DNA of 64,000 nt from Psychrobacter lutiphocae DSM 21542 (GTDB taxonomy: Bacteria; Pseudomonadota; Gammaproteobacteria; Pseudomonadales; Moraxellaceae). Below, one piece after another: positions 1-9,574 of this stretch (the stretch's first letter is position 1; every line of letters starts with the position of its first letter). Position numbers and translations under genes: made by a program. The notes beneath the pieces were generated by a model. It was not told the origin of the DNA. It worked only from the letters and a program-made list of their open reading frames with translations, and did no database searches. The stretch lies in contig NZ_KB907632.1 of NCBI RefSeq assembly GCF_000382145.1, positions 1 through 64,000 on the forward strand, given 5' to 3'.

Positions 1-205
1 GTAAGCCAAGTAATTCACCGCTACCTTTGGTGTATTCGTTTAGGTCATAGGCTGATAGGTCATAGGCTAAAAACAACTTGCCTGTTCGCCTTAGGTGTTT
101 GTAACTTAGGTCATTGACATAGTTCCACGCATAGTTGACACTCCCAGCTATTTTGTTTAGCTGGTTTGCGTGTTTGTCTTTGATGCGTAGCTTGAGTGTT
201 TTCAT
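1..205 (-). pseudogene. TnpB (IS200/IS605 OrfB) N-terminal part, cut by window edge
   Basis: Reading leftwards from an ATG at 205, the frame gives MKTLKLRIKDKHANQL, then a stretch containing AWNYVND, RRTGK and YTKGSGELLGL. This is the N-terminal domain of the RNA-guided nuclease/transposase-accessory protein TnpB. The frame is open to position 1, so I cannot tell whether the rest exists outside the window. A short in-frame duplication (AYDLSAYDL) replaces the single AYDL usual at this place. The same N-terminus recurs as a relic at 34207-34305. Upstream lie remnants of an IS end, interrupted by a MITE. Listed as a probable relic because the neighbouring IS605 pieces are all decayed. Confidence 0.65.
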
Positions 206-430
206 AGGGTTGGTGTGTCAAATTTACTGTTTGGCTGCAAGTATAGTTGTAGTCGAATAAATGAGTTACCAGGCAACCGAGTGCAAGTACTACTGAAGTA
301 GGCTAAACGAGGTTAACACTGTAACTCTTTTATGTGGCTGTGACTATAATTATGCGATAGTCTGTGCTGCCTTATATCTGCCGCTTAAAGTCGGTGGTTT
401 TACGGCAACCTTGGATAAATTTGAGTAAAA
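206..430 (-). mobile_element. IS605-type left-end remnant, interrupted by a MITE
   Basis: The stretch 349-425 (GCCTTATATCTGCCGC, then AAAGTCGGTGG and CAACCTTGGATAAA) matches 34375-34432 upstream of a second TnpB N-terminus. It also matches, in reverse complement, the IS end at 1751-1785. These are therefore copies of one IS left end upstream of tnpB. In this copy a 103-bp MITE (244-346) lies between the tnpB start and the terminal region. Confidence 0.5.
244..346. mobile_element. MITE family A, copy 1 (103 bp, TA target duplication)
   Basis: The element starts TAGTTGTAGTC and ends GTGACTA, with an imperfect terminal inverted repeat of about 28 bp containing GAGTTAC on both arms. It is flanked by TA at 242-243 and 347-348. 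A second copy of exactly the same length lies at 57671-57773 and a diverged copy ends at 34553. It has no coding capacity. The TA duplication is typical of elements mobilised by IS630/Tc1-mariner-type transposases; that assignment is inference. Confidence 0.75.
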
Positions 431-1137
431 AATAATATTGACATATTTCGTTACATATTTAATGGCACTTTGTCATCTTGTTGTCAAAATCGTTACTGAC
501 TTTTTTGGTGCAAGCCATTATTATATTTAATGGTATAGGGTTAGTTTACGTTATATAAGTTGAATTGTTAGTGCTTTATATATTTCCCTTAACTTACTTC
601 TTCTATCACTTAACTTTTCTATTTTAAGCTTAAGGCTCTATTTTGAGCTTAAAGCAATTTAAGGTAAGCGACTTATATTGATTTATTATCAATAAAAACA
701 GGTACTTATACTTTAGGTGTTTATGTTACTTTAGGTACTTATGCTAAAGACAAACAGCTAGATCTTTGGTGGTAACCCGAATGATTACTGTCAAGCCTAT
801 ATGATGTATTCTAATCATATGTACCTTATTGATAGTTATACTGTAATACCTGCAATCTAAATGTTTAGCTTATTAAATACTTACCAAACATAGAAATAAA
901 GTATATTATTAGCTATATAAAAAACAAACAGGCAATATTTCGTTAAAAATTGTATCTAAATATAATGTTTAATGAGATTTACTTTAACTTGTAATATAAG
1001 TGATGTATAATCGCTAACGAATTCTGACTCTTCAAGATTTGATTATAAAAAGTTAGTTGACAGTAAATACTTTCTTTTTTCTGAGTAACTTTTTATATGA
1101 TGTTGTGTCAGTTATATTTCACTATTTGGAGAAAATT
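431..1137. other. AT-rich non-coding stretch
   Basis: About 700 bases of AT-rich DNA with frequent stops in all frames. Short near-repeats of the type TTAGGTRYTTATG occur around 700-745. Apart from a candidate promoter at 984-1011 and the ribosome binding site of the next gene (GGAG at 1128-1131), I see nothing functional. Confidence 0.5.
984..1011 (+). promoter_or_regulatory. Candidate sigma-70 promoter of the Ala-rich lipoprotein gene
   Basis: A perfect TATAAT lies at 1006-1011, with TTAACT (four of six matches to TTGACA) at 984-989 and a 16-bp spacer. It is about 125 bp upstream of the ATG at 1138. Another TTGACA at 1057 has no good -10 partner. Sequence pattern only. Confidence 0.4.
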
Positions 1138-1515
1138 ATGAATCTTAAGCTAATCGCACTTTCAGGTCTAATGGCCGCTACTCTTGGTCTAACTGCATGT
1201 GGTAACAAACAAGAAGAAGCACCTGCTGAGCAACCAGTTGTTGAAGAAGCAGTAACTACTGAAGAAGTAGCCGCTGAAGAAGCTTCTATCGATGCTGAAG
1301 CTGCTGCTAGCGATGCTGAAGCCGCTGCTGGCGACGCTATGGAAGCTGCTGGTGATGCCGCTGCTGCTGCTGGCGATGCTGCTACTGACGCTGTTGCTGA
1401 AGCTGCTGACACAGCCGCTGATGCTGCCAATGCCGCTGCTGATGCTGCTACTGACGCCGCAGAAGCTGCTGGTGATGCTGCCGAAGCTGCTGCTGACGAA
1501 GTTACTGCACAGTAA
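1138..1515 (+). CDS. Ala/Glu/Asp-rich lipoprotein of unknown function
   Basis: A 125-residue protein. The ATG at 1138 is preceded by GGAG at 8 nt, so it is preferred over the in-frame upstream codon at 1057. Residues 1-21 form a lipoprotein signal (MNLKLIALSGLMAATLGL) ending in the lipobox LTAC, so the mature N-terminal Cys should be acylated. A Glu-rich linker (about residues 24-50) follows. The rest is built of degenerate AAGDA, AADAA and SDAEAAA-type units, giving a long amphipathic helix with Ala on one face and acid residues on the other. The architecture resembles Lpp/OprI-like alanine-zipper lipoproteins without clear homology. A strong terminator follows, so it is probably monocistronic. 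The repetitive DNA creates long antisense frames that are not genes. Confidence 0.75.
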   Translation: MNLKLIALSGLMAATLGLTACGNKQEEAPAEQPVVEEAVTTEEVAAEEASIDAEAAASDAEAAAGDAMEAAGDAAAAAGDAATDAVAEAADTAADAANAAADAATDAAEAAGDAAEAAADEVTAQ

Positions 1516-1670
1516 TTTAAAAAGCAGTAATTTAGAAAGCAATCTCGTAAACTCGTGATTTAGCATTAGGTTTAGTGGATGCAGTTAATTAAACTCAGTC
1601 CTAACTAAACCATACAAGTCATAAAAGTCGCTAAGTAGCTTGTGTATCTTACATCTACTTTGCAACTGCA

Positions 1671-1701
1671 AAAAAAGAGAGCCAATTGGCTCTCTTTTTT
1701 T
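1671..1701 (+). terminator. Rho-independent terminator, bidirectional
   Basis: The perfect stem AGAGAGCCAA/TTGGCTCTCT is flanked by a run of A on the left and a run of seven T on the right. It ends the lipoprotein transcript and could also work in the opposite direction. Confidence 0.9.
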
Positions 1702-1750
1702 GTTGATGTTGATACGTCTGTTAATACATCTGTTAATCAACTCTTACACT

Positions 1751-1794
1751 TTATCCAACGTTGTCTTATCCACCGACTTCAAGGGATGGATAAG
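1751..1794 (-). mobile_element. IS605-type terminal sequence with subterminal hairpin
   Basis: TATCCAACGTTG, then CTTATCCACCGACTTCAAG, is the reverse complement of the end at about 34395-34425. Within it, CTTATCC (1765-1771) and GGATAAG (1788-1794) form a 7-bp hairpin of the kind TnpA (Y1 transposase) recognises at the ends of IS200/IS605 elements. It lies 19 bp beyond the TnpA remnant stop codon. Confidence 0.6.
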
Positions 1795-1812
1795 GCAACT
1801 GTGTAGCCATGC

Positions 1813-2010
1813 TTACGCAAAAAAAGCTGTTTGGTGTGGCGTATTTTGCTGTTCGATATACTGGTGGATAATCTCAATTGGAGCACCGCCACAGCTACCT
1901 GCAAAGTAACTGGGTGACCACAACGCACTACCCCATAACTGTTTAGAGATAGATGGATATTGCTTTTTGCGAATAAGCCGACTAGAAACGCCTTTCAAAC
2001 TATTAACCAA
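1813..2010 (-). pseudogene. IS200-type TnpA transposase, C-terminal remnant
   Basis: The minus frame ending at 1813 encodes LVNSLKGVSSRLIRKK, then QLWGSALWSPSYFAG, GGAPIEIIHQYIEQQ. This is the conserved C-terminal third of Y1 transposases (TnpA of IS200/IS605). The N-terminal part with the HUH motif is absent. Homology stops at about 2010, where plus-strand TnpB homology begins. tnpA and tnpB therefore point away from each other, as in IS605, and their 5' halves have been deleted. Upstream codons in the same frame are not TnpA-like. Confidence 0.75.
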
Positions 2011-2567
2011 GCTTGAGATAGTACAAGACAGTCGTAACCGTTGGTATGCCTGTATCACTGTTAAAGACTTTCCTAAACAAGCTAGCGGTAAAGGGAGTCT
2101 CGGTGTTGATTTAGGCTTAACAGAGTCAGCCACTACCTCAAATGGTGATAAGCTGACAACCAAACAAACTCAAAAATAGGCGGATACACAAATTCACCAC
2201 CCAATTAGTCAAAGATAATGCCTTGATAGTGGTTGGTGATGTTAAATCACGCTCATTTACAAATTCGATGACCAAACTGGCTAAATCAACATACGATGCA
2301 GGATGGTTTGAATTTAAGCGACAACTGGAATATAAATGCAAGTATGCAGGTTGTCAGTTTGAGATAGTAAATGAGAGTTACACTACCCAGACTAGCTCAC
2401 ACTGGCGCAAAATAAGCGATAGTAGTCCGAAAGGTAGAGCATCTCTTGGAATAAGAGAATGGAGGTGTGCTAAGTGTGGCACATGGCATGATAGAGATAT
2501 CAATGCTGCGAAAAACATCCTTGCGGTCGGGCTTGACCGTCTAGATGTAGGAATCTCCTCAGTTTAG
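2011..2567 (+). pseudogene. TnpB (IS605 OrfB) remnant, deleted and frameshifted
   Basis: Two frames carry TnpB homology. Positions 2011-2179 encode LEIVQDSRNRWYACITVKD and GVDLGL, the first RuvC Asp region, ending at a premature stop. From about 2181 another frame encodes RIHKFTTQLVKDNALIVVGD, AGWFEFKRQLEYK, CAKCGTWHDRDINAAKNIL and the natural C-terminus. Missing are the N-terminal half, the Arg-rich segment between the first two RuvC motifs (about 50 residues by comparison with the family) and the first zinc knuckle, which reads QTSSHWRK instead of a CxxC. It cannot make an active protein. Confidence 0.8.
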
Positions 2568-2586
2568 CGAGGGGAGGAAGTCAATG
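2524..2586 (+). mobile_element. IS605 right end / residual omega-RNA scaffold
   Basis: Two adjacent hairpins overlap the tnpB 3' end and its flank: CGGTC/GACCG (2524-2539) and CTCC...GGGAG/CCTC...GAGG (2555-2575), followed by GAGGAAGTCAATG. The order (tnpB stop, hairpin, element end) is that of the right end of IS605-family elements. There the guide (omega) RNA scaffold is transcribed through the tnpB 3' end. That TnpB in this copy is dead is seen; whether this RNA is made is not known. Confidence 0.45.
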
Positions 2587-2774
2587 AACCTTGGTCTTAG
2601 CTAAGCAACACTTAGACTTAGCTAAAAACCCAAACTTGCTAAAAACTTAGACTTTGCAAACAAATAGACACTATAATTTATAAAACTTATAAATAGACGC
2701 TTAGTTAAAATTGGTACATATGTTAATCAGGAGTATAGTTATAGTTTAGCTAATGATCTAGTCATTAACTAATG

Positions 2775-2822
2775 GCTTAGTTAATTAAGAGCTTAGTTAA
2801 TTAAGAGCTTAGTTAATTAAGA
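2775..2822. repeat. Tandem repeat, three 16-bp units
   Basis: Three perfect head-to-tail copies of GCTTAGTTAATTAAGA, followed by a partial unit. They lie in a non-coding stretch (2568-2864) between the IS relic and the 3' end of ihfA. Each unit contains the palindrome TTAATTAA. No further feature is seen in that stretch. Confidence 0.9.
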
Positions 2823-2864
2823 GCTTAGTCGTCAATTAAAGCCCTTAGTCAGTTAAGTTACAAA

Positions 2865-3176
2865 CTATACCACTTGCCTCTCATCTACTTGACGACGAAG
2901 CTTTTGGCCTGCCCTAAAAGTAACAACTCGGCGTGCACTGATCTCTACTTCTTCACCAGTCTTTGGATTACGCCCTGGACGGCTTTTTTTATCTTTTAAT
3001 AAAAAATTGCCAAACCCAGAAAGTTTCACCTCTCTACCTTCTACTAGGTGGGCATAGATTTCATCAAAAAATGAATCTACCAATAATCGACCTTGCTGGC
3101 GAGTAAAGCCAAACTTATCAACCAAATGGTCGATAATGTCCGCCTTCGTCAAGGTATCTGATTTTAATAATGTCAT
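2865..3176 (-). CDS. ihfA: Integration host factor subunit alpha
   Basis: A 103-residue HU/IHF-family DNA-bending protein that should pair with IHF-beta, encoded elsewhere. The start at 3176 gives MTLLKSDTLTKADIIDHL, matching the family's usual length of about 98-100 residues. AAGGAAG lies 5 nt upstream, so I prefer it to the in-frame ATG at 3284 that would add 36 unconserved residues. The signature GREVKLSGFGNF (about residues 46-57) and the DNA-intercalating loop GRNPKTGEEVEI (about 64-75) are intact, as is the C-terminal RRVVTFRAGQKL. It follows pheS-pheT in the same direction, the classic arrangement, but after an unusually long 422-bp gap. Confidence 0.93.
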   Translation of the reverse strand: MTLLKSDTLTKADIIDHLVDKFGFTRQQGRLLVDSFFDEIYAHLVEGREVKLSGFGNFLLKDKKSRPGRNPKTGEEVEISARRVVTFRAGQKLRRQVDERQVV

Positions 3177-3598
3177 TACGGCTTCCTTATCATCTAAAAT
3201 CCTTTGGTCATCCTTAAAAAACCAGGGAGGGTGAGCGCTATTCTTATGATAGCTATTGGGCTTTTTAGGGCGCATCATACACACACCCTAAAGCTTTCTC
3301 TTACAATTATACTTTATATTCAGGTCTGTTATTCTATATTATGCGTAATTAACAGCATAATATCCATTATTTTTATTCAGGACTGGATAGAATTGACAAA
3401 TATCACTAATAGAGACTGTTATTGTGCAATACGCAATAATATATGTAACACTTAGGCGCTCTAAGTGCATAGACTTTACAAGATCTTAGCAAAAATAGTC
3501 CTGCCTCTTTGAGCTAATGCTAAATATCAATTCTATACAAGCCCCTAGCTTTACTCTGCTTTAGCTTTTTTGTAGCAGAAACCTACCTTATAGATGAC
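3177..3598 (-). other. Non-coding gap between pheT and ihfA
   Basis: AT-rich, with no credible gene. On the minus strand a perfect TATAAT occurs at 3311-3306 but has only a poor -35 partner. Two short perfect inverted repeats are present: ATTATGC/GCATAAT (3338-3361) and CACTTAG/CTAAGTG (3449-3467). ihfA may have its own promoter here; this is inference. Confidence 0.4.
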
Positions 3599-6010
3599 TT
3601 AGCTATCCCTTAACTGAGCCCCATGCTCGCTTTGCAAGGCTTGAACTACCTTATCCATTACCGTATTTACCATCTCATCTGATAACGTTTGTACTGGATC
3701 TTGCCAAATTAGAGCAAAAGCAACCGAACGCATACCTTCTGGTGTATGCTCACCTTGATAGACATCAAACAACCAATGCTGCTGAAGCAACGCTCCACCT
3801 GCCTTACGTATGGTGGCAGACAGTGCTTGACGAGGAATATCAGCATTGACCAAAAGCGCAATATCACGGCGCACTTGCGGAAACTTAGATAAGCGAACAA
3901 TCGCTTGCGTCTCACGAGCCTGCTGTAATACAGGAGTCAGACTTAATTGTGCAACCCAAGTAGTGGGTAAGTCAAGTTTTTGAGCGACACTAGGATGCAA
4001 TTGACCCAACCATCCGACAGCCTCACCATCGATTAATAAGGTTGCACTTTGACCTGGATGCAAAAAGCTTAAATCACAGCGCTCGTAGCTGAGTCGTGCA
4101 TCGTCAACAGCGACAGGAAGTAGTTGCTCTACATCATGCTTTAGGTCAAAAAAGTCCATCGCGCGGCTACCATGCGCTTGCTCTGGATATACATTACCCG
4201 TTGCTATAATCGCCAGACTTGGAGTCTGTACTAGCTCAGCAACTGTCGCTCCCACGAAGCTTAATCCAGTCTCAAAGAAACGCACTCTTGGCTGCTGACG
4301 ATTTAAGTTGTATTGAACGCAGGGAATTAAGCTTGATAGTAGCGTACGGCGCATGACTGCTAAGTCAGCTGAAATAGGATTGGCTAATGGCAGTAGATTA
4401 CCCAGCTTTGGATCATCAAGGATTTGTTCGACCTTGTCATCACTGAAGCTAAAACTGATGGCTTCCATATAGCCAGCATCCACCATAGTTAACTTCAGGC
4501 GATGAGTCAAATCATAGCTATCATCATAGCGCATATCCACACCAAGCTTAGGCAAAATACTTGGAATATTATCATAGCCATAAATTCGGGCGACTTCTTC
4601 AATCAAGTCTTCTTTGATTTCAATATCAAATCGATGACTAGGTGGCACACAGCTAAGAATTACTTGACCTTGCTGCTCAGTTTGAGTGACCTCAATTTCA
4701 AGCTGAGTTAGAATATCGATAATACGCTGGGTATCTATATGCAGTCCAATAACCTCAGATACCTTATTAGCTGGCAATATCACCGCCTCACGCTTTGGAA
4801 GCTGCTTAGGATTCTCAGCAACAGTAATCTGCCCCACTTGTGCGTGCGCAATATCACTGATTAAACTGACAGCACGATTTAGTGCCGTTATCGGCAACTC
4901 AAAATCTACACCACGTTCAAATCGCTGTGACGCATCCGTATGCAAGCCAAAACGGCGAGCACGACCCGCAATCGCTAAGGGATCAAAAAAGGCACTTTCT
5001 AACACGATATTGGTGGTGACATCTGTCACACTGCTGCGCATACCGCCCATAATCCCAGCCAACGCCAAGATACCTTCATCATCTGCAATGACCAGCTCAT
5101 CACCGGTTAAGGTTACTGTCTGCTCATTTAGCAGTTCTACGCTTTCGCCAGCTGTCGCCAAACGAACCTGAATATCACCAACAATTTTATCCGCATCAAA
5201 GGCATGCAAGGGCTGACCTAGCTCTAGTAACACATAGTTGGTCACATCGACCAAGAAGTTGTGTAGGCGCTGACCACTTTGCAGTAACGTTTTTTGCATC
5301 CAGTCTGGGGTCTCAACTTGACGGTCAATATTAAGCACTGGCTGAGCCAAATAACGTGGACAAGCTTCCGTCGCGGTAACCTGTACTGCTTGACGGGTTT
5401 CAATATTTGGCGCTTGCTGTTGGATATCTGGCGGGGTACAGCTTATACCATTAATCACCGCAATTTCACGGGCGATACCACGCACGCTAAAGCAGTCACC
5501 ACGGTTTGGCGTAATTGAGATGTCTAAAATCTTATTGTCCAAACCTAAGTATTTACGGATGTCTGTACCGACAGGCGCATCATCAGGAAGTTCAAGCAAG
5601 CCGTCTACCACATCTGGCAAGTCAATTTCTGAAGCACCGCACAGCATACCCTGTGACTCAACACCACGCAGCTTACTTTTTTTAATTTTAAAGCCTTTGC
5701 CATCATCGGTAGGCAACTTAGCACCAATAGTCGCCACTGGTGCACGCATACCCACACGTACATTAGGTGCACCACACACAATCTGTAACGGTGCATCGGC
5801 ATCAATGTTCACTTGGGTCACACGCAGCTTATCAGCATCAGGATGCGGCTCAACTGAAATAACCTCACCGATAACCACACCACTAAAGTCGGCTGCAACG
5901 GTTTCGATATCATCGATTTCTAGTCCGACCATCGTTAGCTGATCGGCCAGCTGCTGTGTATTGTTGTTGGGATTTGCCCACTCACGTAACCACTGTTCAC
6001 TAATTTTCAT
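3599..6010 (-). CDS. pheT: Phenylalanine--tRNA ligase beta subunit
   Basis: An 803-residue protein close to the usual length of about 795. With PheS it forms the alpha2-beta2 enzyme that charges tRNA-Phe; the beta chain carries editing and tRNA anchoring. Domains in order are: an N-terminal EMAP-II-like tRNA-binding fold (about residues 39-150, VISVEPHPDADKLRVTQV), the B3/B4 editing region (about 210-390, with HAFDADKI), the B5 domain (about 400-475), the catalytic-like core, and the C-terminal FDX-ACB anticodon-binding domain (about 710-800, FPQVRRDIALLV). It starts 81 bp after pheS on the same strand and is presumably cotranscribed. Nothing is missing. Confidence 0.97.
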   Translation of the reverse strand: MKISEQWLREWANPNNNTQQLADQLTMVGLEIDDIETVAADFSGVVIGEVISVEPHPDADKLRVTQVNIDADAPLQIVCGAPNVRVGMRAPVATIGAKLPTDDGKGFKIKKSKLRGVESQGMLCGASEIDLPDVVDGLLELPDDAPVGTDIRKYLGLDNKILDISITPNRGDCFSVRGIAREIAVINGISCTPPDIQQQAPNIETRQAVQVTATEACPRYLAQPVLNIDRQVETPDWMQKTLLQSGQRLHNFLVDVTNYVLLELGQPLHAFDADKIVGDIQVRLATAGESVELLNEQTVTLTGDELVIADDEGILALAGIMGGMRSSVTDVTTNIVLESAFFDPLAIAGRARRFGLHTDASQRFERGVDFELPITALNRAVSLISDIAHAQVGQITVAENPKQLPKREAVILPANKVSEVIGLHIDTQRIIDILTQLEIEVTQTEQQGQVILSCVPPSHRFDIEIKEDLIEEVARIYGYDNIPSILPKLGVDMRYDDSYDLTHRLKLTMVDAGYMEAISFSFSDDKVEQILDDPKLGNLLPLANPISADLAVMRRTLLSSLIPCVQYNLNRQQPRVRFFETGLSFVGATVAELVQTPSLAIIATGNVYPEQAHGSRAMDFFDLKHDVEQLLPVAVDDARLSYERCDLSFLHPGQSATLLIDGEAVGWLGQLHPSVAQKLDLPTTWVAQLSLTPVLQQARETQAIVRLSKFPQVRRDIALLVNADIPRQALSATIRKAGGALLQQHWLFDVYQGEHTPEGMRSVAFALIWQDPVQTLSDEMVNTVMDKVVQALQSEHGAQLRDS

Positions 6011-6091
6011 AAAGTTCTCAAAAGGATGTCAATTTATTGTATTTTGTCATGTTTTGTCGTATCGACTAAGCAATTATATGAGCCTACGGAA

Positions 6092-7249
<1,158 letters not shown>

Positions 7250-7303
7250 TCAATTGCGGAAATTAAAAATAACACGAATAATAAAATTGTAAGCAAATTA
7301 AAC

Positions 7304-7338
7304 AAAAAAAGCCATCGATATGCGATGGCTTCTTTTTT
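7304..7338 (-). terminator. Terminator after rplT, bidirectional
   Basis: The stem GCCATCG/CGATGGC with loop ATATG lies between A-rich and T-rich flanks (AAAAAAA on the left, TTCTTTTTT on the right). It separates rpmI-rplT from pheS on the minus strand. Confidence 0.88.
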
Positions 7339-7370
7339 GTACGAGCTGCTTAGCGTTTAATTAATGCTAA

Positions 7371-7727
7371 TTAAGCCAAAGCAGCTTTTGCTTTTTCAGT
7401 CAAAGCGGTGAATGCAGCAGCATCATGCATAGCGATATCCGCTAGGACACGACGATCAATTTCGATGTTTGCTTTTTTCAGACCGTTGATGAAACGGCTA
7501 TAACTTAAACCATTTAAACGTGCACCAGCGTTAATACGAGCGATCCAAAGACGACGGAAAGTACGTTTTTTGTTGCGACGGTCACGGTATGCGTATTGGC
7601 CAGCTTTAGTAACTGCTTGAACCGCTACACGATAAACACGTGAACGAGCGCCGTAATAACCTTTAGCGCGTTTTAAGATTTTTTTGTGACGACGATTGGC
7701 TTGAACACCACGTTTTACACGGGCCAT
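7371..7727 (-). CDS. rplT: 50S ribosomal protein L20
   Basis: A 118-residue protein, exactly the family length. The conserved N-terminal block [19 protein letters not shown], the [12 protein letters not shown] segment and the core [15 protein letters not shown] are all present. It binds 23S rRNA early in 50S assembly and autoregulates its operon in E. coli. It lies 98 bp downstream of rpmI and is followed by a strong terminator. Confidence 0.98.
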   Translation of the reverse strand: MARVKRGVQANRRHKKILKRAKGYYGARSRVYRVAVQAVTKAGQYAYRDRRNKKRTFRRLWIARINAGARLNGLSYSRFINGLKKANIEIDRRVLADIAMHDAAAFTALTEKAKAALA

Positions 7728-7825
7728 AAGATACTCCTAATAAATTGATTTGCCTGTACTTATACGTTTAATTAAATCATTTTAATTAAGTAAAGTAATA
7801 TAAGAACAATAAGAATTAAGTGGGT

Positions 7826-8023
7826 TTATAAATAAGGGCACATACGGCGAACCGCAGCTACATCAGCAACATGTACCATTTTCGTACCACGTAATTGGCG
7901 AATACGTTTAGGAGACTTTTTGGTCAGAATGTGACGTTTGAACGCTTGCTTGCGCTTAAAGCCGTTAGCAGTTTTTTTGAAACGCTTAGCAGCACCACGT
8001 TTTGTTTTCATTTTAACTTTCAT
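7826..8023 (-). CDS. rpmI: 50S ribosomal protein L35
   Basis: A 65-residue protein of the family length. The opening [19 protein letters not shown] and the internal [16 protein letters not shown] are characteristic. It is first in a short rpmI-rplT unit. infC, which precedes rpmI in most gammaproteobacteria, is not upstream: the next gene is hisIE on the opposite strand. Confidence 0.98.
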   Translation of the reverse strand: MKVKMKTKRGAAKRFKKTANGFKRKQAFKRHILTKKSPKRIRQLRGTKMVHVADVAAVRRMCPYL

Positions 8024-8533
8024 AAGAACCTCTTATTCTTTGTTGTTAGCTTCTAGTGATATCATTACTATTAAATAAATAAATATTTAATTAATAATAA
8101 AAACAACACCTTGCTTAACAGCCAAGGGAAAACCTGTTCGTCAGTGAATTATTCATCATCTTTACTGTATTGTTAACCAATTTAATTTGGCACGCAATTT
8201 TTAAAATCGCTGCCTCAACCAGTCATAGTAAAAGACGCAAATAACCCTGCCTTGAGGTGGGAAGTGCGTATTCTAGCAGAACTGCCTCGATTAACCAACC
8301 TTATTTGTGCGAAATTTGACCAGACCTTCGTTTAATTCAACTAAAATAGGTTTATTTTTGTTATTTCATCTCAAATGCCAGTTTGCAATAATGATGATTG
8401 AGGGATAAACCTATATACTAGAGCTGTTTCCTATTTGCAGTGTTAAGTTGCTACGTTATGATTAAGTAGACGCTGTGACTCAATAGACACTGTGACTAAA
8501 CCGACGTTATGATTAAATATAGAGTATGATCTC
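8024..8533. other. Divergent intergenic region rpmI / hisIE
   Basis: About 510 bases without a gene, between divergently transcribed rpmI and hisIE, so it should hold promoters for both. Short near-repeats occur just before hisIE (GTTATGATTAA twice; GACRCTGTGACT twice, 8455-8515). I could not identify an infC-like reading frame or a confident L20-binding leader. Confidence 0.45.
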
Positions 8534-9574
8534 ATGTCCCATCTAGATCCAACTAAATCAACAAAATCGACACACTTAACGACTGCGTCAAATCAGCCAG
8601 AACAGAGCCATGACACCCCTACGCATGGAGAGTCATGGTTAGATGAGGTTCAGTTCAATGCAGATGGTCTTATTCCTGCCATTGCTCAAGATAAAGCCAC
8701 TGGTGATATCTTGATGATGGCATGGATGAACCGAGAATCACTGCTACTAACAGCACAGACCAAAACCGCAGTCTATTTTTCACGCTCTCGTAACAAACTA
8801 TGGCACAAAGGCGAAAGCTCAGGTCATACCCAAATTGTGCATCAATTGTATTTAGACTGCGATGCCGATGTTATCGTGCTAGAAGTCACCCAAATTGGTA
8901 ATATTGCCTGTCATACTGGGCGTAAGTCTTGCTTTTATCGCCAATTAGATTTATCAAACTCATCCAACCCAAGTTGGAAAAATGTGTTACCAGTAGTCAA
9001 AGACCCAGACGCTATTTATGGTAAGCGTGGTAGTGATATAATAACCGCAGAAAATGCCAACCAACCAGCGTCTGACACAAACAATGCTACTGAAGCAAGC
9101 AGCACCCTAGGCCTAAATGGTACCGTAGAAGTAGAAGCCAGCATCATTCTAAAACAACTGGATCAAGTATTACTTGAGCGCAAACAAGCTGATGCTGATA
9201 GCTCTTACGTAGCAAGCTTATACGCTAAAGGCATCAACAAAATTTTAGAAAAAGTAGGTGAAGAGGCGGTTGAAACTATTATTGCAGCCAAAGACTTGGC
9301 ATATTATGAGGCCAGCGCTGAATATGACCACCTTAATAACAACTCTATTGACGAGCAACACCTAACTGATAAGCAATTCCTTACGAATGAGCAACAACTG
9401 ACCCATAAACACGTACTAAAAAACAACTTAATCTATGAGATCACAGATGTCTGGTTTCATACCTTAGTCACCTTGGCCTGGTTTAATATTGGCTCTGAGC
9501 AGATATTAACAGAGCTTGCTAGACGCTTTGGCTTATCAGGCATTGAAGAAAAAAATAGCCGCACTAAGCAGTAA
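8534..9574 (+). CDS. hisIE: Bifunctional phosphoribosyl-AMP cyclohydrolase / phosphoribosyl-ATP pyrophosphatase
   Basis: A 346-residue fusion catalysing steps 2 and 3 of histidine synthesis. The HisI part (about residues 33-140) shows [11 protein letters not shown], the metal-binding DCDAD and [11 protein letters not shown]. The HisE part (about 195-340) shows [35 protein letters not shown] and, after an insertion, [17 protein letters not shown]. Fusions are usually about 200-260 residues; this one is longer because of a 30-residue polar N-terminus, a linker of about 40 residues, and a Gln/His/Asn-rich insertion of about 45 residues ([20 protein letters not shown]) splitting the HisE helices. 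tatABC follows on the same strand. Confidence 0.93.
   Translation: MSHLDPTKSTKSTHLTTASNQPEQSHDTPTHGESWLDEVQFNADGLIPAIAQDKATGDILMMAWMNRESLLLTAQTKTAVYFSRSRNKLWHKGESSGHTQIVHQLYLDCDADVIVLEVTQIGNIACHTGRKSCFYRQLDLSNSSNPSWKNVLPVVKDPDAIYGKRGSDIITAENANQPASDTNNATEASSTLGLNGTVEVEASIILKQLDQVLLERKQADADSSYVASLYAKGINKILEKVGEEAVETIIAAKDLAYYEASAEYDHLNNNSIDEQHLTDKQFLTNEQQLTHKHVLKNNLIYEITDVWFHTLVTLAWFNIGSEQILTELARRFGLSGIEEKNSRTKQ

Noticed and set aside
1122-1566. Two long antisense reading frames opposite the Ala-rich lipoprotein gene
   Set aside because: They are Ser/Ala-repeat products of the sense strand's GCT/GAT codon repeats and have no ribosome binding site; the sense frame has a lipobox, a Shine-Dalgarno and a terminator.
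1640-1909. An 89-codon plus-strand frame
   Set aside because: It runs through a strong terminator and the IS605 end, and opposes the recognisable TnpA remnant.
3177-3284. N-terminal extension of IhfA by 36 residues
   Set aside because: The extension is not IHF-like, and the internal ATG at 3176 has a good Shine-Dalgarno and gives the normal length.
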